From: an uncultured Lachnospiraceae bacterium
Lineage (GTDB): Bacteria > Bacillota > Clostridia > Lachnospirales > Lachnospiraceae
Assembly (NCBI GenBank): GCA_900313435.1
Contig: OMRF01000059.1
Coordinates: 1 to 10,079 of the forward strand
Reading direction: 5' to 3'
Length of the DNA stretch: 10,079 nucleotides
Part shown: positions 1 through 6,525 of the stretch, one piece after another
Position numbering within the stretch: position 1 is the stretch's first letter
Layout of the letters: each line of letters starts with the position of its first letter
Notes under the pieces: generated by a model
The model's input: only the letters and a program-made list of their open reading frames with translations
The model's database searches: none
Told to the model about the DNA's origin: nothing
Program-made: the position numbers and the translations under genes

Positions 1-12
1 GGGAAAATAAAA

Positions 13-702
13 ATGGATGAAGAAAGCTTTAAAGAAGCCATAAGACATGCGAAGATACCCATCCTCGTGCTTGACCAGAAATGGCACAGGCTGTTTGCCA
101 TAAGCGGAAAGCCCGATGAAGTAAAAAGCCTTGAGGTTGAGATGAACGAACTTCTGCAGCTTCAGGGCAAACTGAATACCGAACAGAGGGAACTCAAAAA
201 ACTGAAAAACCGCCTCATGAACAATATCGTTTCCAACATGGATAATGCCGGAGACGGTTCTATGGAAAATGACAAGCGCCTTATCGATGAGACAAATGAA
301 AAGATCAAGGCTAATGAGGATGAGCTCCTTGACCTGCCAAACAGGATAAAGGAAACTGACGGAGCCCTCATGATGGCAACCATGCGCTTTTGTTATGCAA
401 AACTCAGAACAAACGCCAGTGAAGCCGCAGAGATAGCAGAATGGATCAAAAATGTCAGGATCGAGCTGAAAAAGAATATCATCAAAAAGCAGAACAGGGA
501 GATAAACAACAAGGAAATATATTCCTACATGCATGACATCTTCGGAAAGGATGTCCTGAATCTCTTCGATGTCGCAGATCAGCAGGATCTCCTTGATCCT
601 CCGAAGCCTCCCGATCTGTCTGCAGGTAAAGCTTCTCCTTCGGATGAAAAAAAGCCGACGGAAAATATCACCGCTGACTTAAGTTCAAAGGATGATGAGT
701 AA
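13..702 (+). CDS. Uncharacterised coiled-coil protein (229 aa)
   Basis: I do not recognise a named family, and no function can be assigned. The protein is soluble-looking, with no signal peptide or membrane segment. A short N-terminal part (about residues 1-33) carries IPILVLDQKWHRLF. Long charged helices with likely coiled coil follow at about 35-73 and 84-118, then another helix at 135-170. A compact motif SYMHDIFG lies at 171-178, and residues 195-229 are a proline-rich, then acidic, probably disordered tail. The ATG at 13 is the first start in frame. A purine-rich GGGAAAA sits at 1-7, but the reading frame is open to the window edge, so a start further upstream cannot be excluded. The stop lies 14 bases before the NAD(P)HX-repair gene, suggesting co-transcription with it and alr. 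From memory, similar hypothetical proteins occur in Lachnospiraceae; I could not check this. Confidence 0.8.
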   Translation: MDEESFKEAIRHAKIPILVLDQKWHRLFAISGKPDEVKSLEVEMNELLQLQGKLNTEQRELKKLKNRLMNNIVSNMDNAGDGSMENDKRLIDETNEKIKANEDELLDLPNRIKETDGALMMATMRFCYAKLRTNASEAAEIAEWIKNVRIELKKNIIKKQNREINNKEIYSYMHDIFGKDVLNLFDVADQQDLLDPPKPPDLSAGKASPSDEKKPTENITADLSSKDDE

Positions 703-703
703 A

Positions 704-709
704 AAGGGA
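704..709 (+). promoter_or_regulatory. Ribosome binding site supporting a TTG start
   Basis: AAGGGA lies 7 bases before TTG at 717. This spacing supports the rare TTG as the true start of the NAD(P)HX-repair gene. The next in-frame ATG is codon 23, which would cut off the conserved YjeF N-terminal helix. Confidence 0.6.
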
Positions 710-716
710 TAAGAAA

Positions 717-2219
717 TTGAAGTATGTTCTGACAGGAGAGGAAGCGCAGGCCCTTGATAAGGCCACACAGGAAAGCTTTCATATGGATGACCTTGTCCTT
801 ATGGAGCGGGCTGCACTTTCATTATCCGATGAGATAAAAAAACGTTTTTCAAAGGATGAAAAGATCCTTTTTATCTGCGGTACCGGAAACAACGGCGCCG
901 ACGGGGTCGCCTCGGCAAGGATCCTTTTTAATCAGGGCTATTTAAATGTTTCCTTATGCCTTGCCCTCGGAAAGGAAAAGCTTTCAAAAGCCATGCAAAG
1001 GCAGCTTTCGATCGCCGAGGCTTACAATGTCCCTTTTTCAGACGATCTTGCAGATATGGAAAGCTTCAATGTCATCGTAGATGCACTTTTTGGCACGGGG
1101 CTTAACAGGGAGATCGAAGGAAGGGCTAAAGATGTCGTAGATAAGATCAATTCATCAAAAGCCTTTGTTATAGCCTGTGACACAGCAAGCGGCATAGACC
1201 ATACTGTGGGCGCGGTCAATGGTCCCTGCGTGAAGGCGGATCTTACCGTTAGCTTTTCATTTTTGAAGAGAGGGCAGCTCCTTTTTCCCGGAAGGGATCA
1301 TTCGGGAGAGACCGTAGTTCCTGATATCGGGATCTATCCATGCAAAACTTTGGATCAAACTAAAGCAACTCTCCTTTCTGAAATGAAAGACATTAAAGAG
1401 CTGATCCCCAAAAGAAAGAGAGATTCCCACAAGGGCTCCTACGGAAAAGTTCTTTGTATCGCGGGAAGCCATGGAATGGCTGGCGCTGCATACTTTTCGG
1501 CAAAGGCCGCCTATCTTTCAGGTGCGGGAATAGTCCGTATCTATTCTCCGGAGGAGAACAGATACGTGCTTCAGGAAAGGCTTCCTGAGGCTGTGATGAC
1601 CACCTATGTTGAGAACCATGAAACAGATCCGCTTTCCGACATTATATTTGATGCAGACGCGGTTCTTATAGGTCCCGGAATAGGGAAAGGGAAGGGCGCA
1701 CGGGATATATTGGACTATGTCCTTTTAAACGCTTCATGTCCCGTTGTCCTCGATGCTGACGCACTAAACATAATAGCCGAGGACAAGAGCCTTCTAAATT
1801 GCCCTCATTCAGAGCTGATACTGACTCCCCACATGGGAGAGCTTTCAAGGCTTTTAGATAAACCTGTATCGCAGATCAAAAGCCGTATCTTTGAGTTTTG
1901 CAGAGCTTTTACGACCGAGCATCAGCTTTCCCTGATCGCGAAAGATTCCGTGACTATCGTCTTTTTGTCAGACGGACGGACCATTATCAATCCAACAGGT
2001 AATGACAGCCTCTCAACCGCAGGAAGCGGCGACGTACTATCCGGATTGATCGCGGGTCTAATCGCATCAGGCGCAAAGTCCTCAGATGCTGCTGTGGCTG
2101 CCCCTTTCATACATGGGCTTTCCGGAGAAATGGCAGGAAGGATTGGCTCAAGCTACTGCGTTACTGCAAGTGATATCCTTAATATGATCCCATCCGCATT
2201 TTCGGAGGTTCTTTCCTGA
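717..2219 (+). CDS. nnr: Bifunctional NAD(P)H-hydrate epimerase / ADP-dependent NAD(P)H-hydrate dehydratase
   Basis: This cytoplasmic metabolite-repair enzyme restores hydrated NADH and NADPH. The N-terminal YjeF_N domain (about 1-215) interconverts R and S hydrates. The C-terminal ribokinase-like domain (about 225-500) dehydrates the S form using ADP in bacteria. Epimerase signatures seen are GTGNNGADG (55-63), FGTGL (125-129) and DTASGID (155-161), the last a variant of the usual DxPSG. Dehydratase signatures are KGSYGKV (239-245), a glycine-rich stretch after it, GPGIG (319-323), VLDADALN (344-351), LTPHMGE (369-375) and TAGSGDVLSG (434-443), whose Asp439 is the expected catalytic residue. 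At 500 aa it has the normal length for the fused form. Translation starts at TTG, and the protein begins MKYVLTGEEAQALD as the family does. Its stop overlaps the alr start. The reaction is established for the family; the call is by motif recognition. Confidence 0.95.
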   Translation: MKYVLTGEEAQALDKATQESFHMDDLVLMERAALSLSDEIKKRFSKDEKILFICGTGNNGADGVASARILFNQGYLNVSLCLALGKEKLSKAMQRQLSIAEAYNVPFSDDLADMESFNVIVDALFGTGLNREIEGRAKDVVDKINSSKAFVIACDTASGIDHTVGAVNGPCVKADLTVSFSFLKRGQLLFPGRDHSGETVVPDIGIYPCKTLDQTKATLLSEMKDIKELIPKRKRDSHKGSYGKVLCIAGSHGMAGAAYFSAKAAYLSGAGIVRIYSPEENRYVLQERLPEAVMTTYVENHETDPLSDIIFDADAVLIGPGIGKGKGARDILDYVLLNASCPVVLDADALNIIAEDKSLLNCPHSELILTPHMGELSRLLDKPVSQIKSRIFEFCRAFTTEHQLSLIAKDSVTIVFLSDGRTIINPTGNDSLSTAGSGDVLSGLIAGLIASGAKSSDAAVAAPFIHGLSGEMAGRIGSSYCVTASDILNMIPSAFSEVLS

Positions 2220-3376
2220 TGGACAAAAATCGTGTTCACGCCGACATAGATCTTGACGCTGTCGTTTCAAATCTTTCGAATATGAAAAAGGTCCTTCCCG
2301 GGGATACTTTGGTAGCCTGTGTTCTGAAGACTGACGCTTATGGACACGGTGTGGTTCCAATCGCAAAGACAGTCACGGAGCTTCCCTTTGTATGGGGGCT
2401 TTGTGTCGCAACGGTAGACGAGGCTCTCGATCTTCGCTCTTCAGGTATTGAAAAGCCGATCCTCATATTAGGCTACACCTTCCCGGAGTCCTATGAGGAG
2501 ATAATAAAGCACGATCTCAGACCCGCTATCCTTTCCTATGACATGGCTCTTGCCTACTCAAAGGCCGCAGAAAGGCTTTCAAAAGAGGTCTTTTGTCACA
2601 TAAAGCTTGACACCGGTATGGGACGCATCGGCTTCTCATGTAAAGAGGATGCACTTTCTGAGATAGAAAAGGTCTTTTCGTTAAAGAATATTCATCCCGA
2701 GGGGATATTTACTCATTTTGCAAGAGCAGATGAGGCGGAATCCGAGGCTACAGACAGGCAGTTTTCCCTGTTTACCGATGCGATAGGCGCTCTTGAAAAA
2801 AAAGGTATCTCCTTTGATATCCGCCATTGTGCGAATTCAGCCGCTGCCATAAGCTATCCAAAGGTCTCTCTTGATATGGTCCGGGCAGGGATAACCATGT
2901 ACGGACTTTGGCCTTCAAGCGAGGTGGATCATGGTTTTCCGCTCACGCCCGTGCTGTCCCTTTATTCCAGCGTATCCTTCATAAAAACCGTGGAAAAAGG
3001 TGCTACTATAAGCTATGGCGGCACATTTGAAGCTCCTTCTGAGATGGTCATCGCCACGATCCCCGTTGGCTATGGAGATGGATATGCGAGGAGCCTTTCA
3101 AACAAGGGATCTGTTCTGATCCGTGGAAAAAGGGCGCCTATTCTCGGACGTATCTGCATGGATCAGTTCATGGTAGATATCACTGATATACCCGGTGTCA
3201 GTGTGGGTGATACAGTAACCCTTGTGGGACGTGACGGGGATGATGAGATTACCCTTGAAGAGCTTGGAGAACTCTCTCAGAGATTTAACTATGAATTTGC
3301 CTGCTGTCTCGGAAACCGGATACCAAGGCTGTATTACAGAGGCGGAAGATTGGTTGATACAGTTGAATACTTATGA
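2219..3376 (+). CDS. alr: Alanine racemase (PLP-dependent)
   Basis: This enzyme interconverts L- and D-alanine, supplying D-Ala for peptidoglycan. It has an N-terminal PLP-binding TIM barrel and a C-terminal beta domain. Visible active-site residues are Lys37 in KTDAYGHG (Schiff base with PLP), Lys129 (carbamylated in the Geobacillus enzyme) and Arg136 in GMGRIG (substrate carboxylate). Others are Arg222 in VRAGITMYG (pyridine nitrogen), Tyr266 in ISYGG (second catalytic base) and CMDQFMVDI (313-321), which completes the site from the other subunit. Its 385 aa are normal for Alr, with no extra membrane domain of the VanT type. The start ATG (2219-2221) shares a base with the upstream TGA, and GGAGG at 2204-2208 is 10 bases before it, so translation is probably coupled to nnr. 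Alr next to an NAD(P)HX-repair gene is a familiar Firmicutes arrangement. A second racemase elsewhere in the genome cannot be excluded. Confidence 0.97.
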   Translation: MDKNRVHADIDLDAVVSNLSNMKKVLPGDTLVACVLKTDAYGHGVVPIAKTVTELPFVWGLCVATVDEALDLRSSGIEKPILILGYTFPESYEEIIKHDLRPAILSYDMALAYSKAAERLSKEVFCHIKLDTGMGRIGFSCKEDALSEIEKVFSLKNIHPEGIFTHFARADEAESEATDRQFSLFTDAIGALEKKGISFDIRHCANSAAAISYPKVSLDMVRAGITMYGLWPSSEVDHGFPLTPVLSLYSSVSFIKTVEKGATISYGGTFEAPSEMVIATIPVGYGDGYARSLSNKGSVLIRGKRAPILGRICMDQFMVDITDIPGVSVGDTVTLVGRDGDDEITLEELGELSQRFNYEFACCLGNRIPRLYYRGGRLVDTVEYL

Positions 3377-3401
3377 TTTTTAAAAGGAGCGTGATTATCT
3401 T

Positions 3402-4247
3402 ATGGACGACCCATCCGGCCGATCGCGAAACAAGAAAAAGAGCATGAGAAAATTCTTCGGAAGAAAAAATAATGTAACCGAGGAAGATGTAATCTCCATG
3501 GTGCATGAGGGACGCGAAAATGGTGTATTTTTAAGTTCTGAAGCCCGAATGATCAAAAATGTCTTTGAGTTCGATGAAAAGGACGCAAAGGACATCATGA
3601 TCCACAGGAATAATATCACTGCACTTGACGGAGAGATCACCCTTCGGAGGGCAAAGGAGGTCTTTATGGATAAGACCTTCTCAAGGATCCCTGTATATGT
3701 GGGCGACCTTGACAATATCATAGGCATACTCCACATCAGGGAGGTACTTATCTTTTCCTCCAGGGAGGATGAGCTTGAAAAAAAGATAAGAGATATAGAC
3801 GGACTTCTTCAAAAGGCGGAGTCTGTGCCCGAGACACGTTCCATCAATACTTTGTTCACACAGATGCAGATCGACAAACTCCACATGGTCATCGTGACAG
3901 ATGAGTACGGACAGACAAGCGGCCTCATCTCAATGGAGGATATACTCGAAGAGATCGTCGGAAACATCGAGGATGAGCACGACAAGGAACAGCCGGATGC
4001 CGTTCTGGTTTCAGGTGATGGCTATACGATGGACGGCATGACCGCACTCTCGGAAGTTTCAGAAAAGCTCCTTATCGATTTCGGGGACACCGAGATCGAA
4101 ACCCTGAACGGTTTTCTTACGGACGAACTTGGCAGGATTCCCGAAGAGCATTCGACTTTTGATGTTGAAGCAAAAGGGTATGTCTTTCATGTATGCGGAG
4201 TAAGGAACGGGGTAATAGGAAAGGTAAGGGTCAAGAAGATTGAATAA
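3402..4247 (+). CDS. CBS-domain-pair protein with CorC/HlyC C-terminal domain, lacking the membrane domain
   Basis: This 281-aa protein resembles the cytoplasmic half of HlyC/CorC (TlyC, CNNM-related) proteins. The N-terminus is strongly basic (RSRNKKKSMRKFFGRK, 7-22). A CBS pair follows at about 63-117 (DIMIHRNNI, FSRIPVYVG, GILHIREVL) and 135-186 (VIVTDEYGQTSGLISMEDILEEIVGNI). The CorC_HlyC FAD-binding-like domain lies at about 200-279 (VSGDGYTMDGMT, TLNGFLTDELGRIP, GVIGKVRVKKI). No DUF21/CNNM transmembrane domain is present, so it matches the short E. coli CorC/YbeX layout rather than the full transporter. In the family, CBS pairs bind adenine nucleotides; roles in Mg/Co efflux or, for YbeX, ribosome metabolism have been proposed. 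The label 'hemolysin' should not be taken literally. ATG 3402 is preceded by AGGAG at 3385-3389, a rather long 12-base spacing, and no other in-frame start exists downstream of alr. It is probably the last gene of the first operon. Confidence 0.9.
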   Translation: MDDPSGRSRNKKKSMRKFFGRKNNVTEEDVISMVHEGRENGVFLSSEARMIKNVFEFDEKDAKDIMIHRNNITALDGEITLRRAKEVFMDKTFSRIPVYVGDLDNIIGILHIREVLIFSSREDELEKKIRDIDGLLQKAESVPETRSINTLFTQMQIDKLHMVIVTDEYGQTSGLISMEDILEEIVGNIEDEHDKEQPDAVLVSGDGYTMDGMTALSEVSEKLLIDFGDTEIETLNGFLTDELGRIPEEHSTFDVEAKGYVFHVCGVRNGVIGKVRVKKIE

Positions 4248-4268
4248 AAACATCTGAAATGGTACAAT
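4240..4268 (+). promoter_or_regulatory. Predicted housekeeping sigma promoter for yebC-glgA-ftsK-fhs
   Basis: The -35 is TTGAAT (4240-4245), overlapping the last codons of the CBS-domain gene. A 17-base spacer follows, then the -10 TACAAT (4263-4268) with an extended TG at 4260-4261. Four of six -35 bases and five of six -10 bases match the sigma-A consensus, with optimal spacing. Transcription would start near 4274-4276, giving a leader of about 55 bases. Predicted by eye only. Confidence 0.65.
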
Positions 4269-4273
4269 ACCAT
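4259..4273. repeat. Perfect inverted repeat overlapping the -10 element
   Basis: ATGGTA-CAA-TACCAT has 6-base arms around a 3-base centre and encloses the predicted -10 hexamer. It could be a small operator or cruciform, or a coincidence. It is not followed by a T-run, so it is not a terminator. Confidence 0.5.
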
Positions 4274-4290
4274 GTGCCGATGAGTGTTAT

Positions 4291-4312
4291 TTTGATCGTT
4301 GATCAAATTTTT
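4291..4312 (+). terminator. Weak hairpin plus T-run in the yebC leader (terminator- or attenuator-like)
   Basis: TTTGATC (4291-4297) pairs with GATCAAA (4301-4307) across a GTT loop, and TTTTT follows at 4308-4312. The 7-pair stem has only two G-C pairs, so it would be a weak intrinsic terminator. It lies downstream of the predicted start site and ends about 10 bases before the yebC ribosome binding site. It could trim read-through from the upstream operon, act as a leader element, or be non-functional. Confidence 0.3.
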
Positions 4313-4329
4313 AAAAGAAAGCAGGAATT

Positions 4330-5064
4330 ATGTCAGGACATTCAAAATTTGCGAATATCAAACACAAAAAGGAAAAGAATGATGCCGCACGTGGCAAGGT
4401 CTTTACAATGATCGGCCGCGAGATCGCTGTTGCCGTAAAGGAGGGTGGTCCGGATCCGAATAACAACGGAAAGCTCCGTGAAGTGATTGCCAAGGCAAAG
4501 GCTTCAAATATGCCAAATGACACTATAGAACGAGGCATCAAAAAAGCCGCGGGCGATGTCAATTCCGTAAACTTCGTTACTGTCACCTATGAGGGCTACG
4601 GTCCCGGTGGAACCGCGATAATAGTAAACGCCCTCACCGACAATAAGAACCGGACCGCAGCAAATGTCAGAAACTGCTTTTCAAAGGGGCAGGGCTCCAT
4701 CGGTGCCCAGGGCTGCGTAAGCTATATGTTTGATGAGAGGGGACAGATCATCGTGGCAAAGGAGGAATATGAGACCGACCCCGATGAGTTTATGATGGAT
4801 GCGCTTGATATGGGGGCTCTTGATTTCTCCGATGAGGAGGATAGCTATGTTATCACCACGGAGCCTTCTGATTTTGAAACAGTCAGAGCCGCCTTTGAGG
4901 AGAAAAAGATCCCCATGGCGGATGCCCGGGTTACAATGCTGCCTCAGAATTATGTGACCCTTTCAAATGATGCCGACAAGACAAATATCAGGCGTATACT
5001 CGATTTTCTTGATGAAGATGATGACGTTTCGGAAGTATATACAAACTGGGATGAAGGAGATTGA
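4330..5064 (+). CDS. yebC: YebC/TACO1 family translation-associated protein
   Basis: The 244-aa protein is full length and begins with the hallmark MSGHSKFANIKHKK. KGKVFT-like RGKVFTMIGREI (21-32), GGPDPNNNGKLR (39-50), the KAKASNMPNDTIERGIKKA stretch (54-72) and YEGYGPGG (about 87-94) follow, then the acidic C-terminal region ending in DEDDDVSEVYTNWD. All are typical of the family. Long annotated as a probable transcriptional regulator, the family is now linked to translation: human TACO1 supports mitochondrial synthesis of COX1, and bacterial members have been reported to relieve ribosome stalling at proline-rich stretches. Which role applies here is inference. The start ATG has a short AGGA at 4323-4326. 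It is the first gene after the predicted promoter, and its stop overlaps or abuts the glgA start. Confidence 0.95.
   Translation: MSGHSKFANIKHKKEKNDAARGKVFTMIGREIAVAVKEGGPDPNNNGKLREVIAKAKASNMPNDTIERGIKKAAGDVNSVNFVTVTYEGYGPGGTAIIVNALTDNKNRTAANVRNCFSKGQGSIGAQGCVSYMFDERGQIIVAKEEYETDPDEFMMDALDMGALDFSDEEDSYVITTEPSDFETVRAAFEEKKIPMADARVTMLPQNYVTLSNDADKTNIRRILDFLDEDDDVSEVYTNWDEGD
5054..5059 (+). promoter_or_regulatory. Ribosome binding site deciding the glgA start
   Basis: AAGGAG lies within the last codons of yebC. The three candidate starts in one frame are TTG 5061 (1 base away), ATG 5064 (4 bases) and ATG 5067 (7 bases). The 7-base spacing favours 5067, giving the family-typical MRKILFAASE. Confidence 0.65.
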
Positions 5065-5066
5065 TG

Positions 5067-6515
5067 ATGAGAAAGATCCTTTTTGCAGCGAGTGAATGTG
5101 TTCCCTTTGTGAAGACCGGCGGTCTAGCTGACGTTGTCGGAGCGCTTCCGAAGGAGTTCCCGAAAAGTGACTGGGACATCAGGGTTGTTGTACCCAATTA
5201 CACCTGCATACCTCCTTATTTCAGAGATCAGTTCAGGGAAGTCTGCCATTTTAATATGACCTGCGGTCCCTTCATCGGAGAAAAATATGTCGGGGTTAAG
5301 GAATATGTTTGGGAAGGTATCACCTATTATTTCATAGACAATCTCGAATATTTTGAATGCTTCTATCCCTACGGTGATACAAGATATGATATAGAAAAAT
5401 TCACCTTTTTCGATAAGGCTGTTCTTTCTATGCTCCCCGTGATCGACTTCAGACCGGATCTTATCCATTGTCATGACTGGCAGACCGGTCTTATTCCTGT
5501 TTATCTCAAGAATGAATTTCAGGGGAATCCCTTCTTCTGGAACATAAAATCCATGATGACGATACACAATCTGAAGTTTCAGGGTATCTGGGATATAAAG
5601 ACATTGAAAGGGCTTTCCGGTCTTTCGGCGGATCTCTTTACTCCCGACAAGCTGGAGTTCAACAAGCAGGGCAATATGATGAAGGGCGGACTTGTATACG
5701 CTGATTATATCACCACCGTGAGCGACAGCTATGCCCAGGAGATACAGACTCCTTATTACGGAGAGGGACTTGACGGTCTGCTCTCATCACGGCACTTTGA
5801 TATGAAGGGCATTGTAAACGGGATAGATTACATCTCATATGACCCGTCTACTGACGAAAAGCTCTATCAGAACTATGATGTAAGTTCCTTCAGGAAGAAT
5901 AAAAAGATCAACAAACAGCGTCTCCAGGAGGATATGGATCTCGCCGTTGACTCCGGAAAATACATGATAGGTCTTGTTTCAAGACTCACCGACCAAAAGG
6001 GGCTTGACCTCATCAATTATTGCATAGAAGGAATAGTGGATGACAATACCCAGCTCGTAGTTATTGGTACAGGTGAGAGCCGTTATGAGAATATGTTCCG
6101 TCATTACGCATGGAAATATCCGGACAGGGTATCAGCAAATATCTGTTATTCAGACGACCTGGCAAGAAAGCTCTATGCTGCAGCGGACTCGTTCCTGATG
6201 CCCAGCCGTTTTGAGCCCTGCGGTCTCACACAGCTCATCTCCTTCAGATACGGCACTGTTCCGATCGTCCGGGAAACAGGCGGACTCAAGGATACCGTAG
6301 AGCCCTACAACGAGTATGAGCACACCGGAGACGGCTTCTCCTTTAGGAATTACAATGGCGATGAGCTTTTAAATACTGTTAATTATTCAAAATATGTTTA
6401 TTTCGTAAAGAAGACCCAGTGGAACAAGATAGTTGAACGCGGAATGAAAAAGGACTACTCCTGGGCACATTCAAAGGGCAGCTATCAGGCTCTTTACGAA
6501 TATCTGATCGGGTGA
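5067..6515 (+). CDS. glgA: Glycogen synthase (ADP-glucose type, GT5)
   Basis: GlgA transfers glucose from ADP-glucose to the non-reducing end of an alpha-1,4-glucan in the cytoplasm. From ATG 5067 the protein has 482 aa, normal for bacterial GlgA. The N-terminal Rossmann half begins MRKILFAASECVPFVKTGGLADV by consensus parts, with the ADP-glucose-binding KTGGL at 16-20. HCHDWQTG (134-141), IHNLKFQGIW (166-175), TTVSDSYAQEI (216-226) and GIVNGIDY (248-255) follow. The C-terminal half has SRLTDQKG (305-312, Arg306 and Lys311 equivalent to the phosphate-contacting pair), GTGE (334-337) and the catalytic-site block PSRFEPCGLTQ (379-389) with Glu383, then RETGGLKDTV (402-411). ATG 5064, which shares a base with the yebC stop, is the alternative start. 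No branching enzyme, pyrophosphorylase or phosphorylase gene lies in this window. UDP-glucose use cannot be excluded by eye. Confidence 0.95.
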   Translation: MRKILFAASECVPFVKTGGLADVVGALPKEFPKSDWDIRVVVPNYTCIPPYFRDQFREVCHFNMTCGPFIGEKYVGVKEYVWEGITYYFIDNLEYFECFYPYGDTRYDIEKFTFFDKAVLSMLPVIDFRPDLIHCHDWQTGLIPVYLKNEFQGNPFFWNIKSMMTIHNLKFQGIWDIKTLKGLSGLSADLFTPDKLEFNKQGNMMKGGLVYADYITTVSDSYAQEIQTPYYGEGLDGLLSSRHFDMKGIVNGIDYISYDPSTDEKLYQNYDVSSFRKNKKINKQRLQEDMDLAVDSGKYMIGLVSRLTDQKGLDLINYCIEGIVDDNTQLVVIGTGESRYENMFRHYAWKYPDRVSANICYSDDLARKLYAAADSFLMPSRFEPCGLTQLISFRYGTVPIVRETGGLKDTVEPYNEYEHTGDGFSFRNYNGDELLNTVNYSKYVYFVKKTQWNKIVERGMKKDYSWAHSKGSYQALYEYLIG

Positions 6516-6525
6516 TATTCATCTG

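Noticed and set aside
595..615. Proline-rich PPKPP in the first protein as a target for YebC-dependent translation
   Set aside because: It is a single short run without three consecutive prolines, in a disordered tail. Linking it to the nearby yebC would be speculation.
1689..1696. GGGAAGGG, a match to the E. coli FtsK-orienting KOPS consensus GGGNAGGG
   Set aside because: It is a single match within a Gly-Lys-Gly-Lys coding stretch of nnr. Clostridial FtsK recognition sites may differ, and one occurrence is not informative.
4259..4273. The ATGGTA/TACCAT hairpin as terminator of the upstream operon
   Set aside because: The stem is only six pairs and no T-run follows. Its overlap with a good -10 hexamer makes a promoter-related reading better.
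5061..5063. TTG as the glgA start
   Set aside because: It is only 1 base after AAGGAG, too close for initiation, and would add two methionines ahead of the conserved MRKILF start.
5124..5567. 147-codon open frame on the - strand inside glgA
   Set aside because: It overlaps the conserved N-terminal catalytic half of GlgA on the opposite strand and has no motif of its own.
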